Assembly: GCA_947474165.1 (NCBI GenBank)
Contig: CANJHO010000006.1
Location: 1 to 50,388, forward strand
Length of the DNA stretch: 50,388 nucleotides
Source of the DNA: Legionellaceae bacterium
GTDB lineage: Bacteria > Pseudomonadota > Gammaproteobacteria > Legionellales > Legionellaceae
Direction of reading: 5' to 3'
The notes under the pieces are model-generated. The model was not told the DNA's origin. It did not search any database and saw nothing but the letters and a program-made list of their open reading frames with translations. The translations under genes were made by a program, and so were the position numbers. Of this stretch, positions 1 through 9,429 are shown one piece after another (within the stretch, counting starts at the first letter, position 1; every line of letters starts with the position of its first letter).

Positions 1-433
1 GATTAGCGGTGCTAGTCCTGCGCTTTTTTAGAGCTTACAAAACCTAAATCTAAACGCAATCTAAGCGCTACCTGTCAAAACTAAATGGAAACGGTACTAG
101 TCTGTATAACAAACTAACTGGAGGGGTGGCATGGTGGTTTGTATTTTCCGCGCGGAACGCAGTGAGCACGGACAATGCGAAATACCATGACAGGCCCCCG
201 ACACGCCGCGGCTGATTAGATCTCGGTCAAAAAGGCGCGATATATCAATCACGATCTAATAAACTCCTAAGTAACTTCTCTTTAACTCAAAAAAGTTACT
301 TTAACGATGCTCGCCCAGCAGGGCGCTAGACTGCTTGTGGGTAATGATAAGGCTGCGCTTTGCCCACCGTGTGATATTTTTTGAACACTCATGTTTTGGC
401 CCTGCCATTCTTGTGCCCGAGGGAGTGAGCCGT
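1..433. other. Intergenic or unassigned stretch
   Basis: I see no convincing coding region on either strand. There is an inverted repeat AGTAACTT/AAGTTACT at about 272-300 and a short GC-rich hairpin (CGCCC-AGCA-GGGCG) near 308-321. Neither has a U-tract good enough to call a terminator. The ketosynthase gene ends at 434 on the minus strand, so this is its downstream region. Confidence 0.4.
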
Positions 434-1657
434 TTAATATCGTTGTAATATTAATGCCGCATTGGCGCCACCAAAGGCAAAATGGTTGGATAAGGCAATA
501 TCAATGGGTTTTTGTCGTGCCTGATTGGGCACGTAGTCTAGATCGCAAAGGGGATCGGGCTCATTGAGATTAATCGTGGGCAGCAATAGGCCATGCTGCA
601 AGCTTAAGGTAGTGGCGATGATTTCCATCGCGCCAGCCGCCCCAATGGCATGTCCTGTCATGGCTTTTTGTGCCGTGATGGGGATCTCATAAGCACGATC
701 GCCAAAGACGGCCTTAATGGTTTCTGTTTCCGTTAGATCATTTAACTGGGTGCTTGTGCCGTGGGCATTAATATATTGGATATCGCCAGCAGACACTTTG
801 GCGTTATCTAATGCAGCATGAATGGCACGGGCCTGGCCTTGTGGATTGGGTGCGGTGACGTGATAAGCATCGCAGCTAGCGCCAAATCCAATAATTTCAG
901 CATAAATTGGGGCCCCTCGTGCTTTGGCATGGTCCAAATCTTCTAGAATTAAAATACCTGCCCCATCGGCCATCACCATGCCATCGCGCATTTTGTCAAA
1001 AGGACGACAGGATGTTTCTGGCGCTTCATTTTGTCGTGACATGACCCGCAATTTACACCAGGCCGCCATGATGGTTTCCCATACCAGCGATTCGGTGCCA
1101 CCGCATACTGCCACGGACAGTTGTCCATGAGCAATTTGTTGAAAAGCTGTGCCAATGGCTTCAGCGGAAGAAACACAAGCATTGGATACGGTTGAATTGG
1201 GTCCACCGATGCCGAAAGCAATCGCAATGTGGTTGGCAATGGAGTTTGGCATGCCGCGAATGACGCTTAAAGCGGGTATTTTTTTCCAACTGTCGGTGAA
1301 AAAAGATCTAAAGGCCGACTCTAATTCTGGCGCGCCCCCTAAGCTTGTGCCAATGTAGGTCCCTGCTGTGCTTAATTCAGCCGCAGTGAGTCCCGCATGT
1401 TCAATGGCATGATGTGCGCAATAAAGCGCATACTGGGCGACCCTTGGAAAACGTTTGTTCTTATTAAATTCCGGCAAATGATCCAAGGAAAACCCATGAA
1501 TTTCACCCGCAATTTGTGTGGTATAGGGCGATGGATCATAACTTTGAATCCGTTGAATGCCACATTTGCCCTTGGTTGCTGCATCCCAAAAGGAGGCCAG
1601 CCCACTACCGATGGAGGACGTGATTTCCATCCCTGTGATTACAACTCGTTTCTTCAT
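434..1657 (-). CDS. fabF: Beta-ketoacyl-ACP synthase II-like (FabF/FabB family)
   Basis: A 407-residue thiolase-fold condensing enzyme, the usual length for FabF/FabB. It would condense malonyl-ACP with acyl-ACP in fatty-acid elongation in the cytosol. The Cys-His-His triad is visible: Cys161 in SNACVSSAEA, His299 in NAHGTSTQLND and His336 in AMTGHAIGAAGAME. The C-terminal glycine-rich FAFGGANAAL loop is also present. The ATG follows a GAGGAC ribosome site. The tandem GNAT gene lies 81 bp upstream on the same strand. The nucleophile motif is NACVSS rather than the common ACATS form, and no acyl carrier protein gene is adjacent. It may therefore be a second, specialised KAS (polyketide-like or alternative lipid) rather than the housekeeping FabF. 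The family call is firm; the symbol is less so. Confidence 0.85.
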   Translation of the reverse strand: MKKRVVITGMEITSSIGSGLASFWDAATKGKCGIQRIQSYDPSPYTTQIAGEIHGFSLDHLPEFNKNKRFPRVAQYALYCAHHAIEHAGLTAAELSTAGTYIGTSLGGAPELESAFRSFFTDSWKKIPALSVIRGMPNSIANHIAIAFGIGGPNSTVSNACVSSAEAIGTAFQQIAHGQLSVAVCGGTESLVWETIMAAWCKLRVMSRQNEAPETSCRPFDKMRDGMVMADGAGILILEDLDHAKARGAPIYAEIIGFGASCDAYHVTAPNPQGQARAIHAALDNAKVSAGDIQYINAHGTSTQLNDLTETETIKAVFGDRAYEIPITAQKAMTGHAIGAAGAMEIIATTLSLQHGLLLPTINLNEPDPLCDLDYVPNQARQKPIDIALSNHFAFGGANAALILQRY

Positions 1658-1738
1658 TCAATGTCCTCATTTAAATCACGGTGTATAACCGCTGCTCCAA
1701 GCCTTCACCGTTTCAAACGGCAACCGGTAGATTTTGAA

Positions 1739-2608
1739 CTAATGTTTTGCAGACCGCAACACTTCAATTGGAATGGCCCAAAAATCGTAGGCATTATCAA
1801 CGACAAAACCAGCATGACTGTATAATTTCAATGCTTTTTGATTGCTTGTTTCGACATCTAATTTGATGGTCGGGTGATCGTGTGCCAGTGAGTAGTTGAT
1901 ACAATAAGCGAGTAAATTTCCGCCTAAGCCACATCCTTGATGTTCTGGAAGGATGGCGAGATCGGTGAGGCGAGTCTCCTTGGATTGAAAATGTAAATGG
2001 GCTTTTCCAATTGGTACCCCATTGATTTCAGCAATAAACAGTTGATAGTTGGGATCCAGCAGACGATCGAGAAAATGCTGAGGGACATTGGGTAATGATG
2101 AGGGAAAACAAGCATTATCAATGGTGCATAAAACGGGTAGATCAGCCTCTGTTGCAAGACGCACAGCCAGGGCGTTATTCGTGATTGTAAGAGGGCTTTG
2201 TTGTTGACGTTGCATTTGGTATTGACAGTTAAGGTATTGAAAACCATGGGCAAGCAACCATTCGTTATTTAAGCCAATGGGTGTTGAGAAATTCAATGTT
2301 TTAATGCGTTGGATCTGCAGTAGGGGTAAAATTTCATGGATCATCTGAGTGGCAAGGCCTTGTCGACGAGAATGGGGGGCGACCATCAATGTGATTTCAA
2401 CAGTATCTTGTTGAAAGAAAAATGCGCTTAAAAACCCAACCAATTGTTGTTGCTGATAGTATAATAAATTAGATGGCAAGGGACGAATTTCAGACAGAAG
2501 ATATCTGTAATTCGCAATCACATTGCCATCGTGCGCTTTACATTGAGCACGAAGACTCTCAAGGGCTTCAAGTTGTTCGGTGCTGAGTTGATGATTAGAG
2601 ATTAGCAT
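1739..2608 (-). CDS. Tandem-domain GNAT N-acetyltransferase
   Basis: A 289-residue protein with two GNAT modules. The first (about 1-140) contains the acetyl-CoA pyrophosphate-loop-like stretch HSRRQGLATQMI. The second (about 148-289) contains LPEHQGCGLGGNLLAYC, followed by the typical C-terminal NQKALKLYSHAGF signature. The Q/R-x-x-G-x-G/A pattern in both suggests each can bind acetyl-CoA, or that one serves as a structural lobe. The substrate cannot be read from sequence. The ATG is preceded by GAGGTG. It lies upstream of the ketosynthase gene on the same strand and may be cotranscribed with it. Confidence 0.8.
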   Translation of the reverse strand: MLISNHQLSTEQLEALESLRAQCKAHDGNVIANYRYLLSEIRPLPSNLLYYQQQQLVGFLSAFFFQQDTVEITLMVAPHSRRQGLATQMIHEILPLLQIQRIKTLNFSTPIGLNNEWLLAHGFQYLNCQYQMQRQQQSPLTITNNALAVRLATEADLPVLCTIDNACFPSSLPNVPQHFLDRLLDPNYQLFIAEINGVPIGKAHLHFQSKETRLTDLAILPEHQGCGLGGNLLAYCINYSLAHDHPTIKLDVETSNQKALKLYSHAGFVVDNAYDFWAIPIEVLRSAKH

Positions 2609-2634
2609 AGCACCTCAAGGATCGGGCTTTCATA

Positions 2635-3441
2635 TTAAAAATGAAAGTTGAAAACATTAAATGCAATTTCAAACGCAATTAAAACAATAATGATAAGCTC
2701 TAAGTTATGAGCGTGTCGATACTCTAAATAGCCGTGAAATAAGTCAAAAATTTCATTGATGGTGTCAAGACGGTGATTGATGGCGTTAACCCTTCGCTGA
2801 ATATGTAAATATCGTTCCAACATGATGTAGTGCTCTTCAAGGGTTGGATGTTGCCAAAAATATTTAGGGTGGTAAAGAAAATTACTGATTAAATTCATCT
2901 CGCTTTTTGCGCTTAAGATTTCACCGATAATTTGGCGTATTTGATGGCGCGTGATGGTCATTCCACTTTTATTAGACAGGCTATGAATCAAGGGGGTATA
3001 TTTTTCAATTAATGCTTCGAGAATGGTTTCAAAATATTGTAATTTTACAGATTGAGAAAAACCATATGATAGGCTGAGTTTTAGTTCATCGCTTTCATTG
3101 TCAATTTTCAAACAATCAACATCAAAAAAATCATGGGGCTCTATTGCTGTTTTATGGCCAAATTGATAATTAAATTCATCATGGACCCGGAATGAAATGG
3201 GTTTATCAGCAAAGAGACGGATGGTATCGAGGTAGGCATTAACATGGTGGCGTTTAACACCCCAGGAGACAACAGTTCCGTTTTTAAAAACAAAGACAAA
3301 GGTTTTTCTTTCATCATTGGGGCTTAATTTTAAGACGTCGCGAGATTTAACGGAGGCATAACCTGCCAGCGTTGTTTTATAGTGATTGTCCAAGCGGGTT
3401 AGATCAATCTTATTGGCAATACAATAGCTCAAGCATTCCAT
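2635..3441 (-). CDS. DUF155/RMD1-family protein with C-terminal membrane anchor
   Basis: 268 residues resembling the RMD1/Sif2 (DUF155) family. The diagnostic segment is a hydrophobic beta strand followed by a GTVVSWG turn (around residues 50-60), then a region of charged helices. The last ~20 residues (LELIIIVLIAFEIAFNVFNF) form a single hydrophobic segment, which is the usual C-terminal transmembrane anchor of this family. Eukaryotic members are mitochondrial; the bacterial function is not known to me. The ATG has only a weak upstream GGGTGC. It is on the same strand as the GNAT gene with 26 bp between them, so they may form an operon. Confidence 0.75.
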   Translation of the reverse strand: MECLSYCIANKIDLTRLDNHYKTTLAGYASVKSRDVLKLSPNDERKTFVFVFKNGTVVSWGVKRHHVNAYLDTIRLFADKPISFRVHDEFNYQFGHKTAIEPHDFFDVDCLKIDNESDELKLSLSYGFSQSVKLQYFETILEALIEKYTPLIHSLSNKSGMTITRHQIRQIIGEILSAKSEMNLISNFLYHPKYFWQHPTLEEHYIMLERYLHIQRRVNAINHRLDTINEIFDLFHGYLEYRHAHNLELIIIVLIAFEIAFNVFNFHF

Positions 3442-3531
3442 GAGTTAAATGCACCCTGTGAGTGAATTGAACCTTATCGTCTGACCCTGTTGATGGCGCA
3501 GAATATATAGAATACCGCATTCTCATCAGGA

Positions 3532-3801
3532 CTACACGTAATCGACGTCTTCCCGCTCTGTATAAGCTTTCTTTTTATCGGTTTGACCACCGAGCCATTG
3601 GGGGCAGACCTCCAAAATTTTTGCGATCGCTTCCAGTTGCTCATCAGGTGGTAGCATATAGCCAAAGATCATGGCATTCGCTAAATGACGAGTGACACCA
3701 AAAACTTTGGTCACGGCTTTTGTTTTTTCAGCCAAATCCTCTGGAAAACCTAATAAAGATAGTTCACGGTTAAAGCGTTGGGAAAACACCTTGCTGTTCA
3801 T
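3532..3801 (-). CDS. Small HTH (Cro/CI-like) DNA-binding regulator
   Basis: 89 residues. The central part (about 10-70) has the helical spacing of a Cro/CI-type helix-turn-helix: a basic first helix, AEKTKAVTKVFGVTRHLANAMIFG as the likely turn and recognition helix region, then a LEAIAKILEVCPQWLGG tail common to phage-like repressors, where the last helix places a WLxxG motif. The ATG follows a good AGGAGTG site. Its own promoter contains a GCGCGCAGCAT motif related to sites at 3944, 8783 and 21221, so autoregulation is plausible. The target genes are unknown. Confidence 0.6.
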   Translation of the reverse strand: MNSKVFSQRFNRELSLLGFPEDLAEKTKAVTKVFGVTRHLANAMIFGYMLPPDEQLEAIAKILEVCPQWLGGQTDKKKAYTEREDVDYV

Positions 3802-3850
3802 TTTTTCACTCCTTGAAAAAAATTAGTGTGCAGCCCGTTGAGGCTTTGAT

Positions 3851-3880
3851 TCTATAATGCGTGCGCGCAGCATAAGTCAA
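3851..3880 (-). promoter_or_regulatory. Promoter of the small HTH gene with overlapping GCGCGCAG motif
   Basis: Read on the minus strand, TTGACT (3875-3880) and TATAGA (3851-3856) are separated by 18 bp, or TTATAG by 17 bp. The spacer holds a TGCGCGCA palindrome. Its position between -35 and -10 is typical of an autorepression operator. Confidence 0.5.
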
Positions 3881-3987
3881 TCCAAAACCTAACCTATTCT
3901 TTATAACGTATTTTTTTTCCTGAGAAAAGGATTTTTTTTATGGCCGCGCGCAGTATAGGTTAAGTGGATCTATGCGTGTAAAGTAAT

Positions 3988-4015
3988 GCTCACCAGATTC
4001 AGCATGAAGGTGAGC
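3988..4015 (-). terminator. Hairpin downstream of the gcv operon
   Basis: GCTCACC (3988-3994) pairs with GGTGAGC (4009-4015), and an inner TTCA/TGAA stem surrounds a GCA loop. It lies 6 bp past the gcvPB stop. The following minus-strand sequence is only moderately T-rich (ATTACTTTA), so termination is likely but not certain. Confidence 0.5.
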
Positions 4016-4020
4016 GTGCG

Positions 4021-5475
4021 CTACGTCGGGGTAGAATAATAATTTAAATTCAATTCCCGTGCTGCCTTTACATCATCAAGCCGCTTGACGGGCAAGGTGT
4101 GGGGTGCCTCTTTTAATAAAGACGGATTCGTTTTTGCTTCCTGTAGAATGGTTTTCATGGCATGGATAAAGCCATCTAACTCAGCCTTGCACTCGGTTTC
4201 TGTTGGTTCAATCAGTAAGCATTCCGGCACTAAGAGTGGGAAATAGGTGGTCGGTGCATGATAGCCAAAATCCAATAACCGTTTTGCGAGATCCATGGCA
4301 TTGATGCCATAGGTCTTTTTTTCAGCATTTAACGTCAGGATAAACTCATGACTGGCTCGCCGTCCAGGGTAGGCCGGTGTAAATCCTGCTTTTGTTAATT
4401 CGGCTAACAGGTAGTTGGCATTGAGCGTGGCATATTCAGAAACACGAAGGAGCCCTTCTTTTCCTAACACACGGATATAAAAATAGGCGCGCAGTAAAAT
4501 CCCCGCATTGCCCATAAAACAGGACAACCGACCAATGCTTTGGGGATAATCTTGTCGGTCAGCCCAGCGATATTGATCCTGTTGTTTCATGACAATGGGT
4601 AGGGGAATGAAGGGCAGCAATCGAGGGCCTACAGCAACAGGTCCTGCCCCTGGTCCACCACCACCATGAGGGGTCGCGAAGGTTTTATGTAGATTTAGGT
4701 GCACAATGTCAAAGCCCATATCGCCAGGCCTTACCTTGCCAAGAATAGCATTTAAATTGGCACCATCGTAATACAATAAGCCGCCGGCTTCATGAACCAT
4801 GCTAGCGATGGGTTTGATTTGGCGCATAAATAAGCCCAAGGTCGATGGATTGGTTAGCATGATCCCAGCTGTTTTGGGACCTATTTTTTGGCGTAACTCT
4901 TCAAGGTTAATATCCCCGTCGGCACCGGTGGCTATTTCAATGATCTTAAAACCACACATGGCTGCCGATGCAGGGTTCGTGCCATGGGCTGCATCGGGAA
5001 TCAGCATTTCATCGCGGACACTATCACCTCTGGATTGATGGTAGGCTTTGATCATGGCGACCCCTGCGAATTCACCTTGCGAGCCCGCCATGGGTGTTAA
5101 TGATACGCCAGGTAATCCGGTTATTTCCGCGAGATAGGTTTGCAATGTATATAATATTTCTAGAAAACCTTGGCTCGTTTCTGGGGCGGCCAAGGGATGT
5201 CGGTTAAGAAATCCAGGCATAGAGGCCGCCTTATGCACACCGCGGGGGTTGTATTTCATCGTGCATGAGCCCAGGGGATAAAAATGTGTGTCAATGGAAA
5301 AATTCATTTGAGACAGGCGCGTGAAATGTCGGACGACTTGTAATTCGGAACACGCAGGCCAGCGTGGAGGGGATTGTCTTTGAAACTCAGTAGGAATCGT
5401 GTGTTGTAGGGTATTTGGCTTAGGTGCTTGGGCCTTTGCTTGGCGTCCGGGTTTTGATTCTTCAAATATTAACAT
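4021..5475 (-). CDS. gcvPB: Glycine dehydrogenase (decarboxylating) subunit 2
   Basis: 484 residues, the C-terminal half of the P-protein in organisms with a split glycine decarboxylase. With GcvPA it decarboxylates glycine and passes the aminomethyl group to the lipoyl arm of GcvH. The PLP lysine is Lys264 in [16 protein letters not shown]. Upstream [16 protein letters not shown] and STLGLF motifs match the family. The ATG (5473-5475) follows GGAAGG and overlaps the end of the yciI-like gene by 7 nt, which indicates translational coupling. It is the last gene of the gcv operon. Confidence 0.95.
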   Translation of the reverse strand: MLIFEESKPGRQAKAQAPKPNTLQHTIPTEFQRQSPPRWPACSELQVVRHFTRLSQMNFSIDTHFYPLGSCTMKYNPRGVHKAASMPGFLNRHPLAAPETSQGFLEILYTLQTYLAEITGLPGVSLTPMAGSQGEFAGVAMIKAYHQSRGDSVRDEMLIPDAAHGTNPASAAMCGFKIIEIATGADGDINLEELRQKIGPKTAGIMLTNPSTLGLFMRQIKPIASMVHEAGGLLYYDGANLNAILGKVRPGDMGFDIVHLNLHKTFATPHGGGGPGAGPVAVGPRLLPFIPLPIVMKQQDQYRWADRQDYPQSIGRLSCFMGNAGILLRAYFYIRVLGKEGLLRVSEYATLNANYLLAELTKAGFTPAYPGRRASHEFILTLNAEKKTYGINAMDLAKRLLDFGYHAPTTYFPLLVPECLLIEPTETECKAELDGFIHAMKTILQEAKTNPSLLKEAPHTLPVKRLDDVKAARELNLNYYSTPT

Positions 5476-5777
5476 AATTTACCTTCCGTCTTATGGATGA
5501 TGTCCGTTAGTTCGTCTCGATGTTTGACCGGCGTAAATTCAATGAGTTGATAGCTGGTGATTTCAGCGAGGTGATAGGGGTCTTGTTTTAGGATGGACTC
5601 CAGGTAAGCGCGATCTTGGGTTAGCGCGATGATGATACCCCCTGTACGGGGTTTCATGGGACCTGAAACGAGCAATAAGCCTTGTTTGTAATAATAATCG
5701 AGAAATTCACGATGGGCTTGCAAATATTTATCGACCTCACTTAAGGGGGTTTTATAGGTTAATTGCACAATGAACAT
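5469..5777 (-). CDS. YciI-like protein embedded in the gcv operon
   Basis: 102 residues from the ATG at 5777, preferred over an in-frame GTG at 5789 because GAGGG sits 6 nt before it and the gcvPA stop lies just upstream. The fold is the YciI/YCII ferredoxin-like type: a beta strand FIVQLTY, a helix with the conserved [12 protein letters not shown], and the [17 protein letters not shown] strand-turn. His and Asp positions typical of YCII (AHREF...; SGPM) are present. The function of these proteins is poorly known (some act as hydrolases or dehydrochlorinase-like enzymes). It lies 1 nt after gcvPA and overlaps gcvPB, so it is made with the P-protein subunits. Confidence 0.8.
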   Translation of the reverse strand: MFIVQLTYKTPLSEVDKYLQAHREFLDYYYKQGLLLVSGPMKPRTGGIIIALTQDRAYLESILKQDPYHLAEITSYQLIEFTPVKHRDELTDIIHKTEGKLC

Positions 5778-5778
5778 A

Positions 5779-7146
5779 TTATCCCTCACTTGACATGATG
5801 TTTGTTAAGGTTCTCACATAGTGTGCAATGTCCTCATCGGTTCGCATTTCTGTAGCACAAACCAACAAAGTATTGGGCAATTGTGGATAGAAGGTGTCAA
5901 GCGCACAGCCCCCTGTGATGCCTGCACGCAAAAGGGCTTGTAAGACCGTGGCGGTGGGTTTGTTTAAACGCAGCAGGGCTTCGTGAAAGTAGGGGCTTTT
6001 GAATACGAGCGTCACCCCTTTGATTTGTGTCAATTCAGCGACCAGCTCGTGGGTGTTATGGTGACAAGCGCGCGCCACTTGCAATAAGCCTTCAGCGCCG
6101 AGCAGGCTCATATGGATGCTGGCTGCAGTGACTAATAAGCCTTGGTTTGTGCAAATATTGGAGGTGGCTTTGCCTCGGCGAATGTGTTGCTCGCGGGCTT
6201 GTAAGGTGAGGGTGTAGCCGGGTTTTCCGTCTTTGTCGAGGGTGCGTCCAATTAATCGGCCTGGCATTTGCCTGACATGAGACATCCGCGTACTAAAAAA
6301 TCCAAAATAAGGGCCGCCTGAGGCCATGGGTGATCCAAACGGTTGGCCTTCTCCACAAACAATATCGACGCCTTGTGTGCCCCAAAGCCCAGGTGGCTTT
6401 AAAAGCCCAAGGGATATTGGGTTAACACAGGCAACGCTGATGGTTTGATTGGCAACAGCCCAGTCACTTAAGGCATCAACCTGCTCGAGACACCCAAAAA
6501 AATTAGGTTGAGGTATCACCAGGGCTGTAATGTCTTCCCCACGGTATTGTTCTAAGGCCTTTAGGGGGGTAATTCCTTGTTCAACATCAAAAGGTAATAT
6601 AATGATTTCAATGTGTTGATTTTGTGCAATCGTCAGCAGGGTTTCTCGATAAAGGGGGTGAACTGTGCCTGCAACCAATACCCGGCTTGCTGTGCTGTTT
6701 CGATTGATTCGAATGGCCATGAGCACTGCTTCTGCAAGGGCGGTTGCACCATCGTACATCGATGCATTGGCGACTTCCATGCCCGTTAATTCGGCTATCA
6801 TGGTTTGATATTCATAGAGAAGTTGCAGGGTTCCTTGGCTCGCCTCTGCTTGATAAGGGGTATAGGCTGTGAGAAATTCCCCACGGGATGCGATATCCCA
6901 TACCGCTGCGGGAATATGATGTTCATAACATCCAGCACCCAGGAAACAAATGCCATTTTGGTTTTTGTTGGCCAGTTGGGCTGCATGTTGAAGCATGGCC
7001 ATTTCTGTTAGGCCATCCGGCATCTCTTTAAACCCACCATATTGCAGCGCTGTCGGAATTTCATCAAATAACGCTTGGGTATCGGGGGCGTTAATGCTCG
7101 CCAGCATGGCATTTTTATCTTCAATTGTGTGCGGAATATAAGGCAT
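5779..7146 (-). CDS. gcvPA: Glycine dehydrogenase (decarboxylating) subunit 1
   Basis: 455 residues from the ATG at 7146, one base after the gcvH stop and preceded by AGAGGA. A longer start at 7188 would run back through gcvH and is unlikely. It carries family features such as MPYIPHTIEDKNAML at the N-terminus, FLGAGCYEHHIPAAV, and the later REQHIRRGKATSNICTNQGL. It is the non-PLP-lysine partner of GcvPB and forms the heterotetrameric P-protein. The gene order gcvT-gcvH-gcvPA-yciI-gcvPB, with nearly no gaps, points to one transcript. Confidence 0.95.
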   Translation of the reverse strand: MPYIPHTIEDKNAMLASINAPDTQALFDEIPTALQYGGFKEMPDGLTEMAMLQHAAQLANKNQNGICFLGAGCYEHHIPAAVWDIASRGEFLTAYTPYQAEASQGTLQLLYEYQTMIAELTGMEVANASMYDGATALAEAVLMAIRINRNSTASRVLVAGTVHPLYRETLLTIAQNQHIEIIILPFDVEQGITPLKALEQYRGEDITALVIPQPNFFGCLEQVDALSDWAVANQTISVACVNPISLGLLKPPGLWGTQGVDIVCGEGQPFGSPMASGGPYFGFFSTRMSHVRQMPGRLIGRTLDKDGKPGYTLTLQAREQHIRRGKATSNICTNQGLLVTAASIHMSLLGAEGLLQVARACHHNTHELVAELTQIKGVTLVFKSPYFHEALLRLNKPTATVLQALLRAGITGGCALDTFYPQLPNTLLVCATEMRTDEDIAHYVRTLTNIMSSEG

Positions 7147-7147
7147 G

Positions 7148-7537
7148 CTAGTTTTCCTCTGCGGTCTCTTTTTCATATTGTTCAGCATCCAGCAGTGTAT
7201 TGATGTCCTCTGGATGAAGGGCCTTGATTTTTATAAGCCAGCCTGCACCGTAGGGGTCACTATTGACCAGTGCGGGGTTTTGATTGACGGCTTGATTGAC
7301 AGCAACAATGATCCCGCTAATGGGAGCATAAAAATCAGAGGCGGCTTTCACTGATTCAACAACACCGATCTCATCGCCTGCTTTGACTGACCTGCCAATA
7401 TCAGGTAACTCTACAAAGACCATGTCCCCTAATAATTGTTGTGCATGGTCTGTAATCCCCATGATCATTTCAGTGGCTGAGGGGTTTACCCATTCATGGG
7501 TTGGTGTGAATTTTAAATGTTGGGGTGTAGTGCTCAT
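7148..7537 (-). CDS. gcvH: Glycine cleavage system H protein
   Basis: 129 residues, the family size. It is the lipoyl carrier that shuttles aminomethyl between the P-, T- and L-proteins. The lipoylated lysine is Lys64 in [15 protein letters not shown], and the HEWV and [18 protein letters not shown] motifs are intact. The gene starts 23 bp after the gcvT stop. No dihydrolipoyl dehydrogenase (L-protein) gene is in this window, as is usual because it is shared with the 2-oxoacid dehydrogenases. Confidence 0.95.
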   Translation of the reverse strand: MSTTPQHLKFTPTHEWVNPSATEMIMGITDHAQQLLGDMVFVELPDIGRSVKAGDEIGVVESVKAASDFYAPISGIIVAVNQAVNQNPALVNSDPYGAGWLIKIKALHPEDINTLLDAEQYEKETAEEN

Positions 7538-7560
7538 AACGCAGTCCTTATCAGTAGGGA

Positions 7561-8643
7561 TTAAATGGGCTTTCCATGTTTCACAAAACGGGGTTTGCCA
7601 ACTTTGGCAGGGAATAATTTTCCTCGGATATCGACCGTGACCTCCAATCCAGTCTCAATCGGCACGCGGGCCAGGGCAATGGATTGGCCGAGCGTGGGTG
7701 AGAAGGTGCCACTGGTGATGATTCCATCGGGATGACCTTCGATGATAACGCGCTGGCCTGCACGCATAATGCCTTTTCCTTCGATGCTAAGGCCTACAAA
7801 TTTACGTTTCAAGCCTTGTTGTTTTTGGGATAAAAGTGCCCCCATCCCGATAAAATCGCGATCTTCCGGTTGCCATTTAACGACCCAAGCCAAGCCTGAT
7901 TCTAGGGGGGTTGTTGATTCATCCATGTCTTGGCCATAAAGGCACATGCCAGCCTCTAATCGTAGGGTATCTCGTGCGGCCAAACCACAGGGTTTTACGC
8001 CCTTATCTAATAGGGCGTTCCAAAGGGGCACAATCTCCGCTTCAGGGACAATAATTTCCAGACCGTCCTCACCTGTGTAGCCGGTGCGTGCGAAAAACCA
8101 GGTGCCCACATCAACACATTCAAAATAAGTGAGTGTTGATATCGCATCGACTTGGGCAGGATTTAACACACTTAAGGTCTTGGTGATTGCCTCAGGACCT
8201 TGGATTGCCAGCATGGCCAATTCATTACGCTCCTGTAGGCCGGCTGAAAAGCCTGTGATTTTGTCACGGATAAATGCTAAATCGCGGTTACGTGTTGCGG
8301 AATTTAATACCAAACGATAATTATCAGGGGCGCGTTGATAAATAATTAAATCATCAATGATGCCACCATGTTCATTGCACATGCAGGTGTATAAAGCACG
8401 CCCTGTATGCTGGAGTTGGTCGACATCGTTGGTTAGTAATTTACGTAAAAATTGTCGTCCACCTGCGCCCAATACATCAACAACCGTCATGTGGGAGACA
8501 TCAAACATCCCCGCGTGTTGTCGTATGCAATGGTGTTCTTCTAATTGTGATCCATAATGGAGGGGCATTTCCCAGCCATGAAAATCCACCATTCTGGCAC
8601 CCAGTGCAAGATGTGCTGCGTATAGAGGTGTTTTTTTAATCAT
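7561..8643 (-). CDS. gcvT: Aminomethyltransferase (T-protein)
   Basis: 360 residues, typical of GcvT. It transfers the methylene group from aminomethyl-GcvH to tetrahydrofolate and releases ammonia. Recognisable segments are [15 protein letters not shown] at the N-terminus, [12 protein letters not shown], the [10 protein letters not shown] folate-binding motif, and [21 protein letters not shown]. It is the first gene of the operon, with a ribosome site AAGGAATAG before the ATG and a sigma70-type promoter about 35-60 bp upstream. No glycine riboswitch is apparent upstream. Confidence 0.95.
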   Translation of the reverse strand: MIKKTPLYAAHLALGARMVDFHGWEMPLHYGSQLEEHHCIRQHAGMFDVSHMTVVDVLGAGGRQFLRKLLTNDVDQLQHTGRALYTCMCNEHGGIIDDLIIYQRAPDNYRLVLNSATRNRDLAFIRDKITGFSAGLQERNELAMLAIQGPEAITKTLSVLNPAQVDAISTLTYFECVDVGTWFFARTGYTGEDGLEIIVPEAEIVPLWNALLDKGVKPCGLAARDTLRLEAGMCLYGQDMDESTTPLESGLAWVVKWQPEDRDFIGMGALLSQKQQGLKRKFVGLSIEGKGIMRAGQRVIIEGHPDGIITSGTFSPTLGQSIALARVPIETGLEVTVDIRGKLFPAKVGKPRFVKHGKPI

Positions 8644-8677
8644 TTCTATTCCTTCTGATCACGCTCGAGTAGGAAAG

Positions 8678-8705
8678 ATTATACCGAGAAGATTGCAGTC
8701 AGCAA
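8678..8705 (-). promoter_or_regulatory. Promoter of the gcv operon
   Basis: On the minus strand TTGCTG (8700-8705) and a consensus TATAAT (8678-8683) are spaced by 16 bp. They point to gcvT, whose ATG is at 8643. An 18-bp perfect palindrome lies about 80 bp further upstream (8783-8800). Confidence 0.65.
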
Positions 8706-8782
8706 GCGTGGGTTTATAGATGATGAGATAATGCCACTGAAATGGCCAAAATGGTACAGGCCTGCCAGTCAAATCTTCACGT

Positions 8783-8800
8783 GATACTGCGCGCAGTATC
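8783..8800. promoter_or_regulatory. Perfect 18-bp palindrome GATACTGCGCGCAGTATC
   Basis: A perfect dyad with no loop, so it looks more like a binding site for a dimeric protein than a terminator. It lies between the icmL-like stop (8803) and the gcv promoter. Related half or full sites occur at 3861-3873, 3944-3955 and 21221-21238. The cognate protein is unknown. Confidence 0.4.
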
Positions 8801-8802
8801 GG

Positions 8803-9321
8803 TTATTGGTTGGTATTGGCTGCTGGATGGGCCAGAGCGATGCATTGACAGGCAGGTTTTATTATTTTCGATTGTAAGCTTGTAATTGCGAATCCACGTA
8901 CGCCTTGGCCTGTGGGGACGCTTGTAAATTCAAGGGTGACTTCCAGGGTTTGTTTTTGCAAATATTGAGGATTTTTATAAACAACCAACAAGGGCATGAT
9001 GGCTTGCCAGTTATTGGACTGAAGGTTTTTAATTAAGGGGGGCATGGTTGCAACAGCGCTGACATTATAGTCGTTTTTTTTCACCATCTCGGGTAGTTTT
9101 GCGTCATTCAATGCTTTGCTGTAAGCTATCCAGCCAGAAGCCGTAAAATAAAAGGCGATTTGTTTTTGCCGCGCAATAAAATTTTGATAATTATAAGTAT
9201 AGGTAGCAACGATAGCCTCATTCGCCCAAACGGCCAATGACGTGGAATCTGCTGGAACATCTGCACGTACTGGGAGCGCTAGCAATGCAAAACACAGTAA
9301 AAACAGTCGTGAATAGAGCAT
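8803..9321 (-). CDS. IcmL/DotI-like secreted protein
   Basis: 172 residues. The first ~20 residues (MLYSRLFLLCFALLALPVRA) form a cleavable signal peptide with an Ala-x-Ala-like end. The remainder matches the periplasmic part of DotI/IcmL, the type IVB secretion inner-membrane component: LAVWANEAIVATYTYNYQNF, the aromatic FTASGWIAYSKAL, and SAVATMPPLI. True DotI has an N-terminal transmembrane anchor; here it is replaced by a signal peptide. That matches the stand-alone IcmL-like paralogues of Legionella and Coxiella rather than the structural subunit. RBS TAGGA precedes the ATG. There are no other dot/icm genes nearby. Confidence 0.75.
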   Translation of the reverse strand: MLYSRLFLLCFALLALPVRADVPADSTSLAVWANEAIVATYTYNYQNFIARQKQIAFYFTASGWIAYSKALNDAKLPEMVKKNDYNVSAVATMPPLIKNLQSNNWQAIMPLLVVYKNPQYLQKQTLEVTLEFTSVPTGQGVRGFAITSLQSKIIKPACQCIALAHPAANTNQ

Positions 9322-9429
9322 GAAAATTTCCTAAAGTTAGTCTAGTTACTATTGTAGACTCTTTTTCAGAGGTGTGCCTCATTCTTCATTCATGATATTT
9401 TAGCACTTCTTACCCAGGGGAGAAGCTTT

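Noticed and set aside
308..321. Terminator in the left-end intergenic region
   Set aside because: The small GC hairpin has no T-run on either strand.
8644..8802. Glycine riboswitch upstream of gcvT
   Set aside because: The leader from the promoter to the ATG is only about 30 nt and lacks the tandem aptamer core; the rest is upstream of the promoter.
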